Of a stretch of 64,000 nucleotides of DNA, positions 49,754 through 63,566 are shown in pieces. The stretch comes from Sclerurus mexicanus (lineage: Eukaryota > Chordata > Aves > Passeriformes > Furnariidae). How positions within the stretch are numbered: position 1 is the first letter of the stretch; the number at the start of each line of letters is the position of its first letter. Location: contig VWZF01003003.1 in assembly GCA_013396755.1 (NCBI GenBank), positions 7,173 to 71,172 of the forward strand. The letters run 5' to 3'. The notes under the pieces are model-generated. The model did not search any database. It had not been told where the DNA came from and saw only the letters and a list, made by a program, of their open reading frames with translations. The position numbers and the translations under genes were made by a program.

Positions 49754-52700
49754 GAAAACCAAAGGTCTTCCTTTGTTTGCAGAACTGAAGGAACATGCCC
49801 CTGAAATCAGTGTTTACAGAGTCATTGGTTGAAAACAAGTTTGTCCTCTTGGTATAGCCAGCTTGGATTTAATCCTTCAGCTTAAACTTTGCCTGTCACC
49901 ACTTCAAACTGGTGATTGCTACTCCACCACTCAAATTCAGCATTTGCCCTTAGGAAATACAAGGCAAGATCTTGAATACTTTGCAAAGGCCTTAAAATTG
50001 GGGGTGCCATATCTGTCACAGGTCAGGTTGTTGTGGACAATAAATTATGGTCTGGGCAACATTTTCCTTCTTCAGTGTTATGGGCCATGAGATAGCAAAG
50101 GATGCTGCTCTTCATATTGAGTTGTAAAGCATGAAGAAAGAAAGGTCAGGTGTTTCTAGGAATATTGTAATTAGAGGGAGGGTAAGTTGCCTTCAAAAGA
50201 TAAACACTGTAATTGAAAAAAGGGATATTATCTAGAGAGAAAGAATTAAACCAGGAGATGTGAAAGAACTCATTGTCTTTTAATACCCACAGAATGATTC
50301 ATAACAGATTGCTGCTTTCAGCTCTGAGTAAGTCGTTAGCAGTTAGATCTACGAAGCAAAAGATTTTTGTAGTGCTATGTGAAAAGTAATAGAAAAGAAG
50401 CTTTCTGGGAATAAAAACACTGAACCTAACAGCTTGGCATTTGATACCAAAATCAGTGCTAACAGGTAAAACCTTTGCAAATTCTAGTAGAGAAATTGAA
50501 ATCTACTGTTTTGCGCTTTTGAATCTGTCAGTTTGAAGACATTCACTAGTTTCTTTCAGACTCTTATTTTATAGTTAAGTACATTTCCCATAACAAGCTT
50601 GATTTCTAAATCTAAATTTCCCTACACAGAACCATCCTCTTCAAAGCTTGCATCATACGTCTTTACCAGAAATGCTATTTTGAAGAGAAATCTGGATTAA
50701 ACTAGAGAAGTCATTCTAAATTTAGGACAACTTCAGCACTTTATTTTTCATTTTTTCCTGTTAATTAGTTGCTTGGCTTTGAAATCTAAGCTTATTCTGT
50801 TGCTGTTTTGAAGAAAGACTTTTTAGTGCTTTTCTGTGGAAGGTAGATATGTTAAGGGGCACCTACTCAGTGATGACATAAAAGTGCAGTAGTTTGTGAT
50901 GTCCAGTCCTACAATGAAGTTCAAAGTACAGCTTTGTTTTCTAAACAACTAGCTAAACAGCTAACATGCTGTGGGAAATAGCATATGGAGGAGATGCAAC
51001 TGCTGCAGATTAAACAATAAAGGGGGAGATACAGAAAGGAGATAGAATAACCCAGGGACAGCAGGAAAGCAAGATGAAAAAGAACCACCTTGTCAAACTC
51101 CCAGTCTTTCAGATTGTTTTTAATGTTATTATGAAATTGTGAACCTATTTTTCTTCCAGTTCCTTAGTGGTCTACTATCCCAAGTAAAAAATTCCTTCTT
51201 TTGCTTTTCAAAGTTTCTACTTCTATAACTAAACATAAGTGATTGTAAACCATGTGCAGTTTATAGGAGGTAAGACAAATATTTTTAGGTAAAAGTACAG
51301 ACTGGATTTTACTTTTGCAGAATGCAACTACCTAAACTAGATTTCAGTAGGATACCTAACACTTTCATTGCCATCAGGTCCTCAGCAAATTCAAGCACTG
51401 GATTGAATTAATGTCTCAGCCAAGAAAAAGGAAGTAAACAGGAGCTGCGGAGAAGAGAAATATGGAAAAAAATAAGAAACATGATTTCTTCTCAATTAGC
51501 AGCTTAGAGATGCTAAAAGTAGATTATGCACACTTCCTCCCTTACCTCTAAAGTAACTGTCAAAACAAATTGATTTTAGTTTAAGCCCAAATTAATGAAC
51601 CGGCTTTATTATTTCAGAAGAGGGAGGCTGGCAAAGGAAAAAAGTAGAAAAAGACCCAGAAGTCATTGATAGAATAGCTGGTTTATAATGTGCTAAATGT
51701 GTTTATTTGCACTTTCAAAGTTCAGATTTCCTCATACATTTTCATACTGATAGAGATAAAATGCTAAAGTCTTAAATCCCTCTATGCCATGCTGAGTTGC
51801 TAAGGGCTGTTGAGTTCTTGTTATTTTTCCTCTCGAGTTAGCTCTGGTTATGCCTGCTGAGTGAAAAATTTGTATTTGCCGACAGAAACAGGAACCACAC
51901 CATGTGAGCTTGGACTCAGCAAATACTATAATATATCACAAAGATTGTTTCAACCCACTTTCAGAGGCCAAATTGAGGATGTTATTTTCTGTCTGAATCT
52001 GATCCTAAAGATTATCAGTGAGGAGAGTTTCTCAGTCTCTGCTTAAAACAAGACCTATAAAACTTTAAATATTCATGCACAGTCTTATTGGAGGACTAGA
52101 CTCCTGGTCTAGCAAAGATCTGTGAGTGGACCTCAAATGTAAAAGTACATCAATCAGATCCAAGTTAGGCTTTTAACTTTGTCTTACTAAAGGAATGCTC
52201 TTTTCACTGTGCAGCCAATGATCAACAGACCAATAAAAAGACTCCAGGAGAAGGGTTTTACTCTCCTAACAAAGGTGAAAACAACATATTTTCTTGATGA
52301 GTTTTCTAATAAAATGGAAAATACACTATGCCCAGTGCAGCCTTTTGCACCCTTTTGAATTTTGCATCTGCTTTTTAGGGAAATAATAGAAAAAATACTT
52401 CTTACAACAGCACAATATTTGATACAGATACTTGGTGCTCTACTGTCAATGTCATATGTAATTATTTTCTATTTAAATGATGGTGTCATTTTAGTCAGTA
52501 TTTTAAATGAATTAAAATTGAATTAAAAAGGTATTACATTTCACCATCTAAAGATCTTTTTCAAAAGTTGCTATGACGTAGTGAACTGTGATTATAAATG
52601 AAAGGAAGCTTTTCTTTGAACATAAAAAAGGATCCAAAAATAAATAAAATCCAGGGATGAATGTCCGTGAAAATTAAATTAAAATGAGCTAGGGGAGTTT

Positions 52701-55700
52701 CAAAAAGAAAAGAAACTGGACACAAGAAACAAGCCTAACAGTGCCAAGTGACCAAAACTTTGGAAGTCCAACAGCCTGTACTCAGTTGCATTCAGCTGAG
52801 TCTAGAAGGACTTAAGATTTAGTGTTTGTTCACAAGATAATGTAGCCTTTTGTGTCTCTGCCATTTTTCCCCTGTAAACTACATCAATTGTGAAGCATCC
52901 ATAACCTAAACACCATTCCTTGCCTTATTATAACTTATATTTGCACACTTTTTTTTTGTTGCAGTATTTCCACCATTTTACTGATTTTTTTTTTCTTCAG
53001 GTCTTCAGATGCTCAGAAGATTTATGCAGATTTTATAAATAAGTACTAGAGCATTTATGTCACTTAATGGTGCCCCATCTGTGCTTCCTCTGTAGTGTCT
53101 GTTGGGGCACCAGTGTAAATTACTACTTTTTATTTGGTTTGTTGTTAATTAGCTCACTACATAAAAAACATCATACATTACCTGTTATAATTTTGATATG
53201 CTTCACAACATACTTTTTTTTTAATTTATTTTTGAGGATAATGTTGAGTCCTGAGTTTACTTTCACTTTCACAGATTCTGAAAACAGGTGTCAAGTTACT
53301 TCTCTTTTTAATCACTGAAAATTCAACAAGTTTAATTAAACTTCTGTTCCTTACTCCTGGATGGCCATATTCCTTTATTTTCTAGACTATCTCCAGTTTA
53401 ATGTATTATTTTGTGTACATTTGTGAATTTATAAATTAATATATATGTACTTACATACTTATATTTTATGAAAATCTACCAGCCAAATCAGCCAGATTTT
53501 CTGGTGATGGTTGCTCTGTTCAGCTACTTGATTAACTCTTTTTTATGAAGCTCTGAATTTTTTTCTGGGGGATTGTTTTCTTTTGTTTCCTCTTTCCCCA
53601 GGAAAAAGTAACAAACAAACAAAACCCCAAACTTTTTTAATGTTTTAATTTTCAGAGTGTTAGAACCTAGTCTAAAATCTTTATATCTTTTTTACTGCTT
53701 AGAAATATTTACCTCAATGTTACAGTTTTTAATTTCAATTTATAGTAACATCAAGTTGTCTGTTTGAATTGTTTGTAGATTTAACTAGAGATATTTTCAT
53801 TATCCTAAGAGGTGATGACCTAAACTTGTTAATTCAGTGCCTGGACCCAGTAGTCATGGGACAGCTGGGACTTCAAAAGAAGACTGGAGAAATACAGAAG
53901 GCTGAGCAGGTTGTTTTAGTTTGGAAAAGGCTGAATAAATTTTCAAGATTAAATAGAAGTATCTCTTGTCCATGAAAATGAATGTTTACTCTTAATCTGA
54001 CCGACATTATTGTTCAAGATTCAATTTGAGTTTATGTTTTCCAGCATTACTTGGTTTTCTCTTTTTCAAGAGTGTTGTAGAGGGAATTTTGAGTTTTGGT
54101 TAGTTTCTCTCTTGCATGCCTGGATAGGTTGTGGAGTGAATGGGCCTTCATTTTATCAAAACCAGTAGAATTTGCATGGCTGTGGTCTTTAATTTGTATT
54201 ATCAAAGGTTAGAAGTATGAATATATGTTTTGCCACCACAAGGAAGAATTTTTCTGCACTGAAACTTGCTTGACTACTATCTGACAAGCTTTATAAAAAT
54301 ACTTTTGTAGAGTTAATTGGGTGGTAAACAAACAAATGTAATTTATGAAAATGGGAATACTAAACTACTTCAGGTTTAAAACCCAGGATATGTCCCTATA
54401 ACACAAGCACTGTCATGTCACAGCATTATTCTCTATGCACAACTAAGTATGATCACTGCAAATACTTCACGCTTTCCATACCTTCCATACCTGTCATGAA
54501 GTGATGTGTGCAAAGTTCAAGTTGCTACAAAACCAACAGTGGCAAATTTGCACTGAGCATGTGCTAAGAGTGCCTGTGAAATTCCAGGTAAAACTGTATA
54601 TTCTAGTGCCCTCAGATGGGGTCAGATTTATGTAAGGCCGTGCTTATCCAGTGTCAGGTGAAGCTAGCCAATGGAGTAACATAATACGTAATACTCTATT
54701 GCAACAAGTAGACAATGTAAGTAGATATATCAGCAACAATCATGGTCAATGTCATTGTAACCTTTTTCTTTCTCAAAAAAATAATAAGTTAGAGCCCTAC
54801 AAATAATTAAGCACATTTTTTTCTGAATAACACATTTTAATTTATTGATCAGTTTTCATTGTTAGACAAAAAAAAAAAAAAAAGTTGCCCTTAAAGAGAT
54901 ATTTAATTCTCCTCTCCTTCCCTCCTCTTCTCTTTCCCACCTCATATCATGTTCAGGACATAGTACTGCTAGGACAGATAGTCAGTTATTGTCCGATATT
55001 CACGATGTCTGGTGCTTGATATCATCTTAGTTTGTCAAGCTTTTTAATTGTGTTTAGACTTGGTTTTGTTTTAATAAGCAAATAGTAGGTTGTTTCTCCT
55101 TATCATAGGTTTTGGAAAGGACATTGGTTGTGCTCAAACAGACTCAAACAAGAAGCAGAGGCAACATATAATTTTGTTTCAGGATAGTATATTTTATTCT
55201 CTAATCTGTTGAGTCCATCACTTATTGATGGGGATATCCTCTGTCTACAATCATTATTTCCAGTGTTAGTCCTCATTTTTTAAAAACTTTTTTTACCCTT
55301 TTACCCTTTTTTTTTAAAACCTTTTTTACCCTTTGGATTATATATGCTTGTTTTCATTTAAACCATTTCTCAAATGTGTGTTCAGCACTGGGCATCTCTG
55401 GCTACTCTTCAGTGTCCTTTCAACAGCTATTTATGACCTTTATTACTCACTGTTTCTTCTTGCACAGATTTTGTTAATTTATTCCAATTTACCTGGACTC
55501 TCAAGTTTCAAGATTAACTTTTTGTGATTTCTCCACCAGTCTTTTCTTCAGATAATATTGAGATATCCCCACACATGAAATAGGAACTCCCAGATCATTT
55601 CCTTTATCAATGGTTCTACCATTCGTCTGATTTGTTGTTTGACAGATTTTTCCAACTCTTTCTAGAAACTAGGGCATATTACAGGCTAACATATGTCAAG

Positions 55701-57816
55701 TGAAAGATCAGATGAGTCTTCTTTCAGACAAAGGGTCAAATATTGTCAATAGCTTCTTCACAGAAAAGACTAATAACAATTAGAAGAATTTTCCTTGGAA
55801 AGTCTATGTTGTTGCTGGAATACAAGCTCAGTTCTGTTTAATTTTTAAAAAGTCATTACAGCCATGTTTATATTTGAGCAGAGGGTGAAGCACTTCAGAA
55901 ACAAGGGACTGTGTTTATAATAATAGTTTGTAAGTGCCCTGTGTAATCAATGTATCCAAGGGTGGAACCTGAGCTGCAAAAAATCCTCTCACTTTCCTAA
56001 ACAGTAGGATAAAATCTAGGAAGGAAAAAATATGAGAACAGAATGAACAGTTGACTAAAATAACAACAGCAAAAAACAGCATAGAAAAGCGTTTGAGGTT
56101 TGTGTTATTAAAAGACCTTGTAAACTGAAAAAAAAAATAAAATTCAAAAGAAATATAATCAGGCTGCCAGTGCAGAATTGTTTTACACTGGATCACTACT
56201 TTTACACAATACATAAGAGATTTTTACTCCTGTACTAAACCATTTCCCTATAATTTCATCTGTTTTCACATTCAGTGCTGAAAGGTAATAATACTTTTTG
56301 CTACAGGTGGACATTTTGGGCTAGACAGTGATAACCTGTGTGGGATTTGTGTTGCATAACTTCTGCTGTCTGCAGAGTGTCTGAGTTCCTTTTACAGCAG
56401 TGGAAAGAAATTAAGTGATCAAGTGCTTTTTTGACATCACCCAGTCAATGCAGATATGGAGTTTTTTTGAGATTAATGCTGTTTTGCTGCAGAAATTTTT
56501 TCTCCAGTAATTGTGAAGAGAAAAATGCAAACAACCTTGCTGCAGAAATATCTGCTGGCAGGTGAATCCCACCTCTCAAGCATAGCTCAAAGTAAGAGGT
56601 GGACATAGAAGTACATCTTCCAAGAGCTATTTTTTCTGCTTTCAGAGAAGAATTTTTCTATCTGATTTTTCTTTTTTTCAAGAAGAAAAATAACCTTCTG
56701 AAGCCCGCTGCAGGATCGAATTTACCTACCAGATCAGCTCTTTAGCTCTTCCTTCATATTGCCTGCTTCCTTTTAGATTCCTCCTACCCACTAGTTGAGG
56801 ACATCCATAGAATATACATGAATTCAAATGAACTACACGTATTTACAAGCTGATCTGAGATGATATGGAATTGTGTTTAAATGCTTTCTTTAAATGAATT
56901 GTGGCAGATAATAGTTCCATGTTGTGATAAACTAGGTCATGGTGGGCAGTAGAAAATCATTTGTCACCTTGTTATAGCTAGTGACAAACCTGTTCTTTAG
57001 CTGTAGTTGGGCTTTGTTGCCTTCAATTAATACCCCAATCTTTGCAACTATCTTGCAGCAGAAAATGTTTTGAGTGGTAATATTTAATATAAGAGAATGT
57101 ATCAATCCAAATCAATCTAGAATACAAAATTAACTGTAATACTGCAGCTTATGAAGTATTTATTTTTATTCGCACTAAATAAAGAGAGCCACAGATTATG
57201 ATAAATCTTGTGTTATCCTTCAGAGATACATCATCTAGTGCTTGAGGCCAAGAAATGAGTAGGTTCCATAATTAGTAAAGAAAATTGAATAATTGGACTG
57301 TGGTTTATGAGGTTTCTTTCTCTAAGAAGAGAAACCACCTAAGTCTCTGTCAAATGGGTTAACAAGGTTTAATTTTTTAGCACACAATTATCACACTTTC
57401 ATTTACCATAAAGTCTACACTTGAATATTGATTTTTTCTTTTTTTTTTTCATTTCTCCTTAGCATAATAGCAAACTGTTTTTGTGAATACTTTATACTTA
57501 CATTTTCTTCCTGAAAATGTACTTAATATTGTGGTTAGCATGATCTCCAACTCAGAATATTCTATAATACAATTTTTCTCAACACAGTGAGAAATAAGCA
57601 TTTGTCTTCAAAAAATGGCATAAATTGGGATATTTCAATGTAGTTTCATATAGTGACAAGACACCAATTTAATTAATATTTTGCTATCACATAGAATCTT
57701 TGCATCTGCATCTGTTTATGCTCAAAAAATTAAAAAAAAAAAAAGAAGGCTAAATCAGTGTAAAGATATCTTTCTTGCTAGTCACAAAAGTACTCTTTTG
57801 TGCTGGCATCTTCTAA
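49754..57816. other. Unique AT-rich non-coding sequence
   Basis: About 8 kb without a supported gene. It contains short A and T runs (for example A16 near 54868) and several frames of 60-100 codons without motifs. No LTR ends, tRNA-like or other RNA gene was recognised. Confidence 0.45.
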
Positions 57817-57822
57817 TGCATG

Positions 57823-58668
57823 TATGTGGTAGTTTAACCCCAGTCAGCAACTAATCACCATGTAGCCACTTGCTCACTCCCTCACCAGTGAGACTGGGGA
57901 CAGAATTGCACACACTATTCAATGCAACCTCATTAACCACCAGCCCACACCCATTCTTTGATATATGTAACATATAGATGTTGTTCCCCTATGGACGAGC
58001 CATGCAAAATGCCTATAAAATGTCCATAAAATGTCTGTTGAATTCATTTAGTCTGTGACTTTGGGTTCCACTTGTTTTGGTGGTCCCTTGGGACAGGTGA
58101 GATGGTGTGTTCCTTGGAGTTACTGGGCACCAAAGCCAGCTTGAATCAGGTCACCACTGCATCTTGTAAGCCTTCTACTCCCTTAGTTCAGGTAGTTCCT
58201 GTTACCATAATTCCTGTAACATACAACACAAACCATGGCACAAAACAATTTAAAGGCATATCCATTACAATCTCTTACCCTGGCCATTTTGGGCCAGGTT
58301 ATAGTGTGTAAAATTCCAATGAACTCCTTCCCTTATCCCCAGCCTGGCTGCAACAAAGGGTTTCTGTTAGAGTCAGCCATCATGTATTGTCACATCATAG
58401 TCCTCCATGGGCTGCAGGGGAACAGCCCATGGACCACCATGGTCTGCACCATGGGCTACAAGGGAATCTTTGCTTACCCTGCTCCAGCGTGTGGTCCTAC
58501 CCATGGCAGACAGTCCTCCTTGAACTTCTCTAGCTTGGGTCCTTTCCACAGGCTACAGTTCTTCAAAAACTGCTTCAGCATGAGTCCTCCGTGGGGTCAC
58601 AAATCCAAAACGCAGCCCCACACTAGCCACTATGACGACAATTAATTCTACTCCAGACAAAACCAGCA
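57823..58668 (-). mobile_element. Solo avian ERV LTR, 846 bp, minus strand, 6-bp target duplication
   Basis: The element is flanked by a perfect 6-bp duplication, TGCATG, at 57817-57822 and 58669-58674. On the minus strand it starts TGCTGGTTTTGTCTGG at 58668 and ends GGGGTTAAACTACCACATA at 57823; the last base pair is TA rather than the expected CA. The first 75 or so bases resemble the 47-kb LTR pair, and the interior carries the blocks CTGTAGCCTGTGGAAAGGAC and CACGCTGGAGCAGGG of another avian LTR type. No internal coding region is present. The 6-bp duplication agrees with ERVK-type integration. Frames across it have no retroviral coding meaning. Confidence 0.85.
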
Positions 58669-58674
58669 TGCATG

Positions 58675-59842
58675 GAGATAACTTTAACTTGCAGGAAATA
58701 AATTCTCTAAATGCACCTGGAAAAAAATTGGTATTGCTATCTTTTATTATGTCTAACTAATTATCTGCTTAGCCCAAAATTCCTGTTTCTGTCAAAGCAG
58801 CTGTAGAAGTATATAAAAAAATATATATATGAATATACATACATAGTAGAAAATGCATAATATTCATCTAACAGACCTTATACCAAACTAGCAACCCTTA
58901 TTCATGTGAATAAAGTCCCCTTGAAATCAGGGGATTAGCATCCTAACAGTATTGTTCTGTTCCACTTTTTAACAGAAATAGCATCATGAGCTTTCCAAAT
59001 GGATCTTGATCCTCTAAACCCTCTTATGGAAAGCCCCAGTAGAGTTTCCTAAGAGAAGTAAGGATTTACAGAGCAGCCAGGGTATAATTTCAGCTAAACC
59101 TGCAATGTGCAAGTGCCTGTATAATATGTTCCATAATTGCTGCATACTTCACATAACCTCCCATTGACTTCTCTTTTTTGTTAAAGATCCCTAAGTATGG
59201 TTTCAGTACTGAAGCTTTTAAGTACGGTTTCAGTGTTGTTCCTGAAATCCTCTTCATTAGAAAAATGTTTTTAGAGGAAACATATTTCTAACTTTTTCCT
59301 GACTCTGACAGCGGTGCAATATCCTGTGGTGAGTTACTTAATGTCTCCCTCTGTATACAGTCTTTAGAAAAATACTTTTATGTGCCATAATTGGAGTTTA
59401 AAAAAACCCAGTCATACAGAACAAAACCAAAACAACCCAATCACTTAGTAATCAGAGAAGAAATGTTAGGTTAAAAGTTATATTAGTGTGTTCTTTCTTG
59501 GATTTTGATGAAATACATTCACACCTTTCTATTGGAAAACTTGGGAAGGTTAGATGTGATAAAATGATTCTACCATTTAATGGTAAGGTTCCTAAATATT
59601 TCTGATTAAAGGTAGACAAGAAAAATGGATTGGCATCCATCAAACTGAATCAAATAGCTAGGCCAGTTATTTTACACATAACTAATCTCCGAGTACATAA
59701 AGTGCTGCATGTAATAATACTGAAACAATAATTTAGCTTTTAAACAAATGCTTACCACTCTCAATTAAATAAGAAAATGGATCAATATCATTTCAGTATT
59801 CGAAATAACTCATTAGGTTAACGGATAAGTTGCTCAAGAAAA
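58675..59842. other. Unique AT-rich non-coding sequence
   Basis: A short (AT)n run lies near 58818-58832. Nothing else was recognised. Confidence 0.5.
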
Positions 59843-60020
59843 GTGAGAGACACATAAATGGAGAGAAAAACAAGAAGAGAAAGAATGAAGGAGTGGAAAA
59901 AAAAGAAAGAAAAGGGAAGAGGAAGGAAAAAAAAGAAGAGAGAAGGGTGAAGGACAGAAAAAAAAGTACGGCAGAGGAAGGGAAAAAAAGGAAGGGAGGA
60001 ATAGGACAGTATGGAAAGGG
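59843..60020 (+). repeat. Purine-rich tract (GAAA/GGAA mixtures)
   Basis: The plus strand is nearly all purine with irregular AGAGAAA, GGAAAAAAA and GAAGGG units, and grades into the adjacent minisatellite. Frames rich in K, E and R are artefacts. Confidence 0.85.
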
Positions 60021-60573
60021 AAGATTTGGGAAGGTAAGGGAAGATTTGGGAGGAAGGTTTGGGAAAGAAAGGATTGGGAAGTTGGGGAAGGGAAGGTTTG
60101 GGAAGGGAAGCCTTAGGACGGCTTGAGAAGAGATGATATGGGGAGGTTTGGGGACATTGGGGAAGGTTGGGGAAGGGAAGGTTTGGGAAGGGAAGGTTTG
60201 GGAAGGTTTGGGAAGGTTTGGGAAGATAAAGAATGGGAAGTGCAGGGAAGTTTTGGAAAGGAAAGTTTGGGAAGGGAAGGTTTGGGAAGGGAAGGTTTGG
60301 GAAGGTTTGGGAAGATTTGGAAAAGGAAGGTTTGGGAAGATTTGGGAAAGGAAGTCTTGGGAAGGTTTAAGATGGTTGGGGAAGGAAAGTTTTGGGAAGG
60401 TTAGGGAAGGTTTCGGAACTTTGGGAAGGGAAGGTTTTGGAAGGGAAGGTTTGGAAGGTTTGGGATGGTTTGGGACGTTTTGGGAAAGAAAGGTTTATGA
60501 AGGTTTGGGAAGGTTTGGGATGGTTTGGGACGTTTTGGGAAAGAAAGGTTTATGAAGGTTTGGGAAGGTTTGG
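60021..60573 (+). repeat. GGTTTGGGAA minisatellite with 55-bp higher-order unit, running into a gap
   Basis: The basic unit is 10 bp (GGTTTGGGAA) with GGGAAGGGAA variants. Near the gap a 55-bp higher-order unit is visible: the sequence at 60461 recurs without change at 60516 and continues to the gap edge at 60573. G runs of three are regularly spaced by seven bases, so plus-strand quadruplexes are possible. Frames rich in G, K, W and E are artefacts. Confidence 0.92.
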
Positions 60574-60924
60574 NNNNNNNNNNNNNNNNNNNNNNNNNNN
60601 NNNNNNNNNNNNNNNNNNNNNNNNNNNNNNNNNNNNNNNNNNNNNNNNNNNNNNNNNNNNNNNNNNNNNNNNNNNNNNNNNNNNNNNNNNNNNNNNNNNN
60701 NNNNNNNNNNNNNNNNNNNNNNNNNNNNNNNNNNNNNNNNNNNNNNNNNNNNNNNNNNNNNNNNNNNNNNNNNNNNNNNNNNNNNNNNNNNNNNNNNNNN
60801 NNNNNNNNNNNNNNNNNNNNNNNNNNNNNNNNNNNNNNNNNNNNNNNNNNNNNNNNNNNNNNNNNNNNNNNNNNNNNNNNNNNNNNNNNNNNNNNNNNNN
60901 NNNNNNNNNNNNNNNNNNNNNNNN
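60574..60924. other. Assembly gap (351 N)
   Basis: All bases are unknown. The left edge interrupts a 55-bp tandem repeat, and the right edge opens into a purine-rich remnant (60925-61015), so the missing part is probably more of the same array. Confidence 0.99.
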
Positions 60925-63440
60925 AAGTTTGATAAAAAGGAATGTGGAAGAGAAATATAAGTGTTGATGAAAAGGAAAATGAAACCGTAGATGAAAAGGA
61001 AAAGGAAAGATTGAATGAACCCAACATCACCTATCTTCAATCTGCAGAATGAAATTAGTATTCCATGTGAGAAGTTTTCTGTGAAATATATGTAATGTGT
61101 AATACTCATCGTTTGTTATTATAGGTTCATTGCCTTTAATGTTGATGACCGCACATGGATAATTTATGATTCCCATTGTCCGCTCTTCAGGGATTAATTC
61201 TCAATTATTTATGTACCTATGTACGCACAGAACTGAAACATTTCAGTTAAAGTCAGCCACTCACTCATAGTCTCCATATTTTGCACCTCGTGTTACTAAA
61301 AATGATGTTAGACTCTTGTGATTTAGGTCATAACATTTTATTTTCAGTCCCACTGAGGGAGAAAGAATAGATGAAGAAAAAAAAGTTGTATTTTTCTGAA
61401 GATATCTATTAATGCATTTTTTTTTAGATTTAAATAAATAATGGCAATGGTTTTTTTAATCAGAATTGTTGTTGCAGAAGTCATCAAACCTTTTTTCATG
61501 GTTAGAGATATTTTTTCTGTTGCTCTCTGACATTTTTTTTTAAGATCGTTATCTTTAGATACAAACCTTTTCCTTTCAGTAAAGGGATTACCATCTACTT
61601 ATTATTTAATCAAAGAATGGAGTTTCATTTTGGGAAATTGGTCTCAACTGTTAAGAATTCCCACCAAATCATTGCCTTTTGTACATTTGAAACCTTCACT
61701 GCTGTTTCTATTTGAACTCAAATGATTACTTGCTTCTCTAAATGGCTTTTTTGAATACATCATAGTTCTTTTATTATGGAAAAATGCAGACATTAAATAT
61801 TTCTTAATAAAATATTATGTTAGGGAGTGTCTTGAGATCTACACTGAGGATAGTGTTTGATGGAGATCTAACCCAGTCAGCATGAACAGGACACAGGCAT
61901 TTTATATAAGCTAGATATCAATTTAGTATGTTATGTGTGTTTTTAACAATTTTTGCTTCATCTGCAGGAGAAACATTTTTTTTTTCAAATATGTTTTAAT
62001 ATGACACAGTTGAAGTGCAAAATTGGAAGTTTGTCCTTATACAGGTATTGCTATGCTATGATAATTAATAAAAAGGGTAAGAGAAAAGAAACCATTACTT
62101 GGACAGCCCCAAACCTTTGCGGTTTCAGATGAACTGACCCTCTCTGCCTTTAGGAATTGTACCTATAATAATAACTGTTCATGGCACGCAGACAGCACAG
62201 TCTGTAAGGAGAGTATTTAATACTGAGTGGATAAAGATGTAAAAGTATTTGACATGGAAAAGAGGTTAAAAAAAAAAAGTATAAAAGATCAATCCTTCTT
62301 TCCCTCCCCTCCTTCTGTACAATTCAACAATTGTTAATGAATGAGAAGGAGTTACTGCTTGAATGTAACACAACGAAGTGTAGTTAGCAAAAAGCTGCAG
62401 TGGGTAATGAACAGTGTTTTAACTAGGCAGTTTAACCTCCTGTCTGTAAGCAATGACCTTTTACCAACCCCAATGAGAGCCTGATTTCTCACTTTTGCTA
62501 CTCACTGCTGGATGAGTGAATGTAGAATTTGACAGCTAGAGGTTTTACATGAAAAGGGAAGGTACTTAAAAAGCATGTATTGTGATGATAGGCTACATTT
62601 ATTCACTGTTCATTACACTGGGTGCATCAGGAGCGCTGGTGGATTGATTGGGTGTGAGCAGCTTGTCTTCTGGGGCAGCGAGGAGGCATTATTGACCTGC
62701 ATGGGAGTCAGAGTGGCCTCCAGATGACCCCCCTTTCAACTGGAATTGACCTTGAAAACAACCTAGGGTTCACCCTGCTTTGAATAAATAGAAAAGTGTC
62801 TTAACAGCATGTGGATTATTACAATTGACATATTGCGCATTTCTCCTTTTTCACCTTTTATAGAGGTGCATGTGTAGTGGGTGGAGGGAGTGTTGCCTTT
62901 TCAATTTCAAGATCTAGCAGCTGCATGACTTGGTATTTGCACAGATTTATGACAGGAGCCAACTAGACTTTCTCCTGCTTGATGCTAATTTTTACCATTC
63001 ATCATTATTGATTAGAGCCTACATTCTATGACAGAGCCCAAACCTTAGTATGACAATTGCTATTGCAGTTGTTATGGGCCATAATGGGCCATAGGTATGA
63101 TTTAAAAGAGCACAATAGCTATCTGTAATTACACATGAATAATCCATGAATTCTCTAGCACAGTGCTTATAATCAGACCCTAACAGCCAAGGCCAAGACG
63201 TTTGTACTTGTTTCCCCTTCAGCAACTAGATCAAAAGGCACCTCTACATGTAAACTCCACCACAATAGGTCAAAAGCAATTGTTTCTTTCTGTGTTCAAT
63301 CTTGACTTTTCTTCCTATGCTTAAAATAAATCAGTTAAAGTGGAAGGTGATGAAGTATCACATCACTGCCAAGAGTGCAGCTGTCTAATGAACTTGGCAG
63401 GGAGAGCTGCCTGGAGCTGCCTTCTCAGAAGCTGTTTCCT
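60925..63440. other. Unique sequence; purine-rich at its start, possible conserved elements near 62.6-63.2 kb
   Basis: The first 90 bases are A/G-rich with GATGAAAAGGAAAA repeats, the tail of the preceding array. The stretches 62590-62780 and 62930-63220 are compositionally complex and GC-richer than their flanks, without long frames, which is what conserved non-coding elements look like. No gene is supported. Confidence 0.35.
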
Positions 63441-63566
63441 TCGTTTTTTTGTTTCGTTTTGTCTTGTTTCGTTTTGTTTCGTTTCGTTTCATTTCATTTC
63501 TTTTTGTTTCATTCTGTTTTGTTTCATTTCGTTGCATTTCATTTAGTTTCGTTTTGTTTCATTTTA
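63441..63566 (+). repeat. Pentanucleotide tract (TTTCG/TTTTG/TTTCA)n
   Basis: About 25 pentamers alternate between TTTCG, TTTTG and TTTCA. The pattern is that of an aged pentamer array with C/T and G/A transitions. Phenylalanine- and serine-rich frames across it are artefacts. Confidence 0.9.

Noticed and set aside
58072..58645. Frames of 79 and 136 codons
   Set aside because: They are on the opposite strand of a solo LTR and have no protein resemblance.
60133..60555. Long frames rich in G, K, W and E
   Set aside because: Products of the GGTTTGGGAA minisatellite.
60021..60573. CRISPR-like repeat array
   Set aside because: Repeats are continuous, without unique spacers, in a vertebrate genome.
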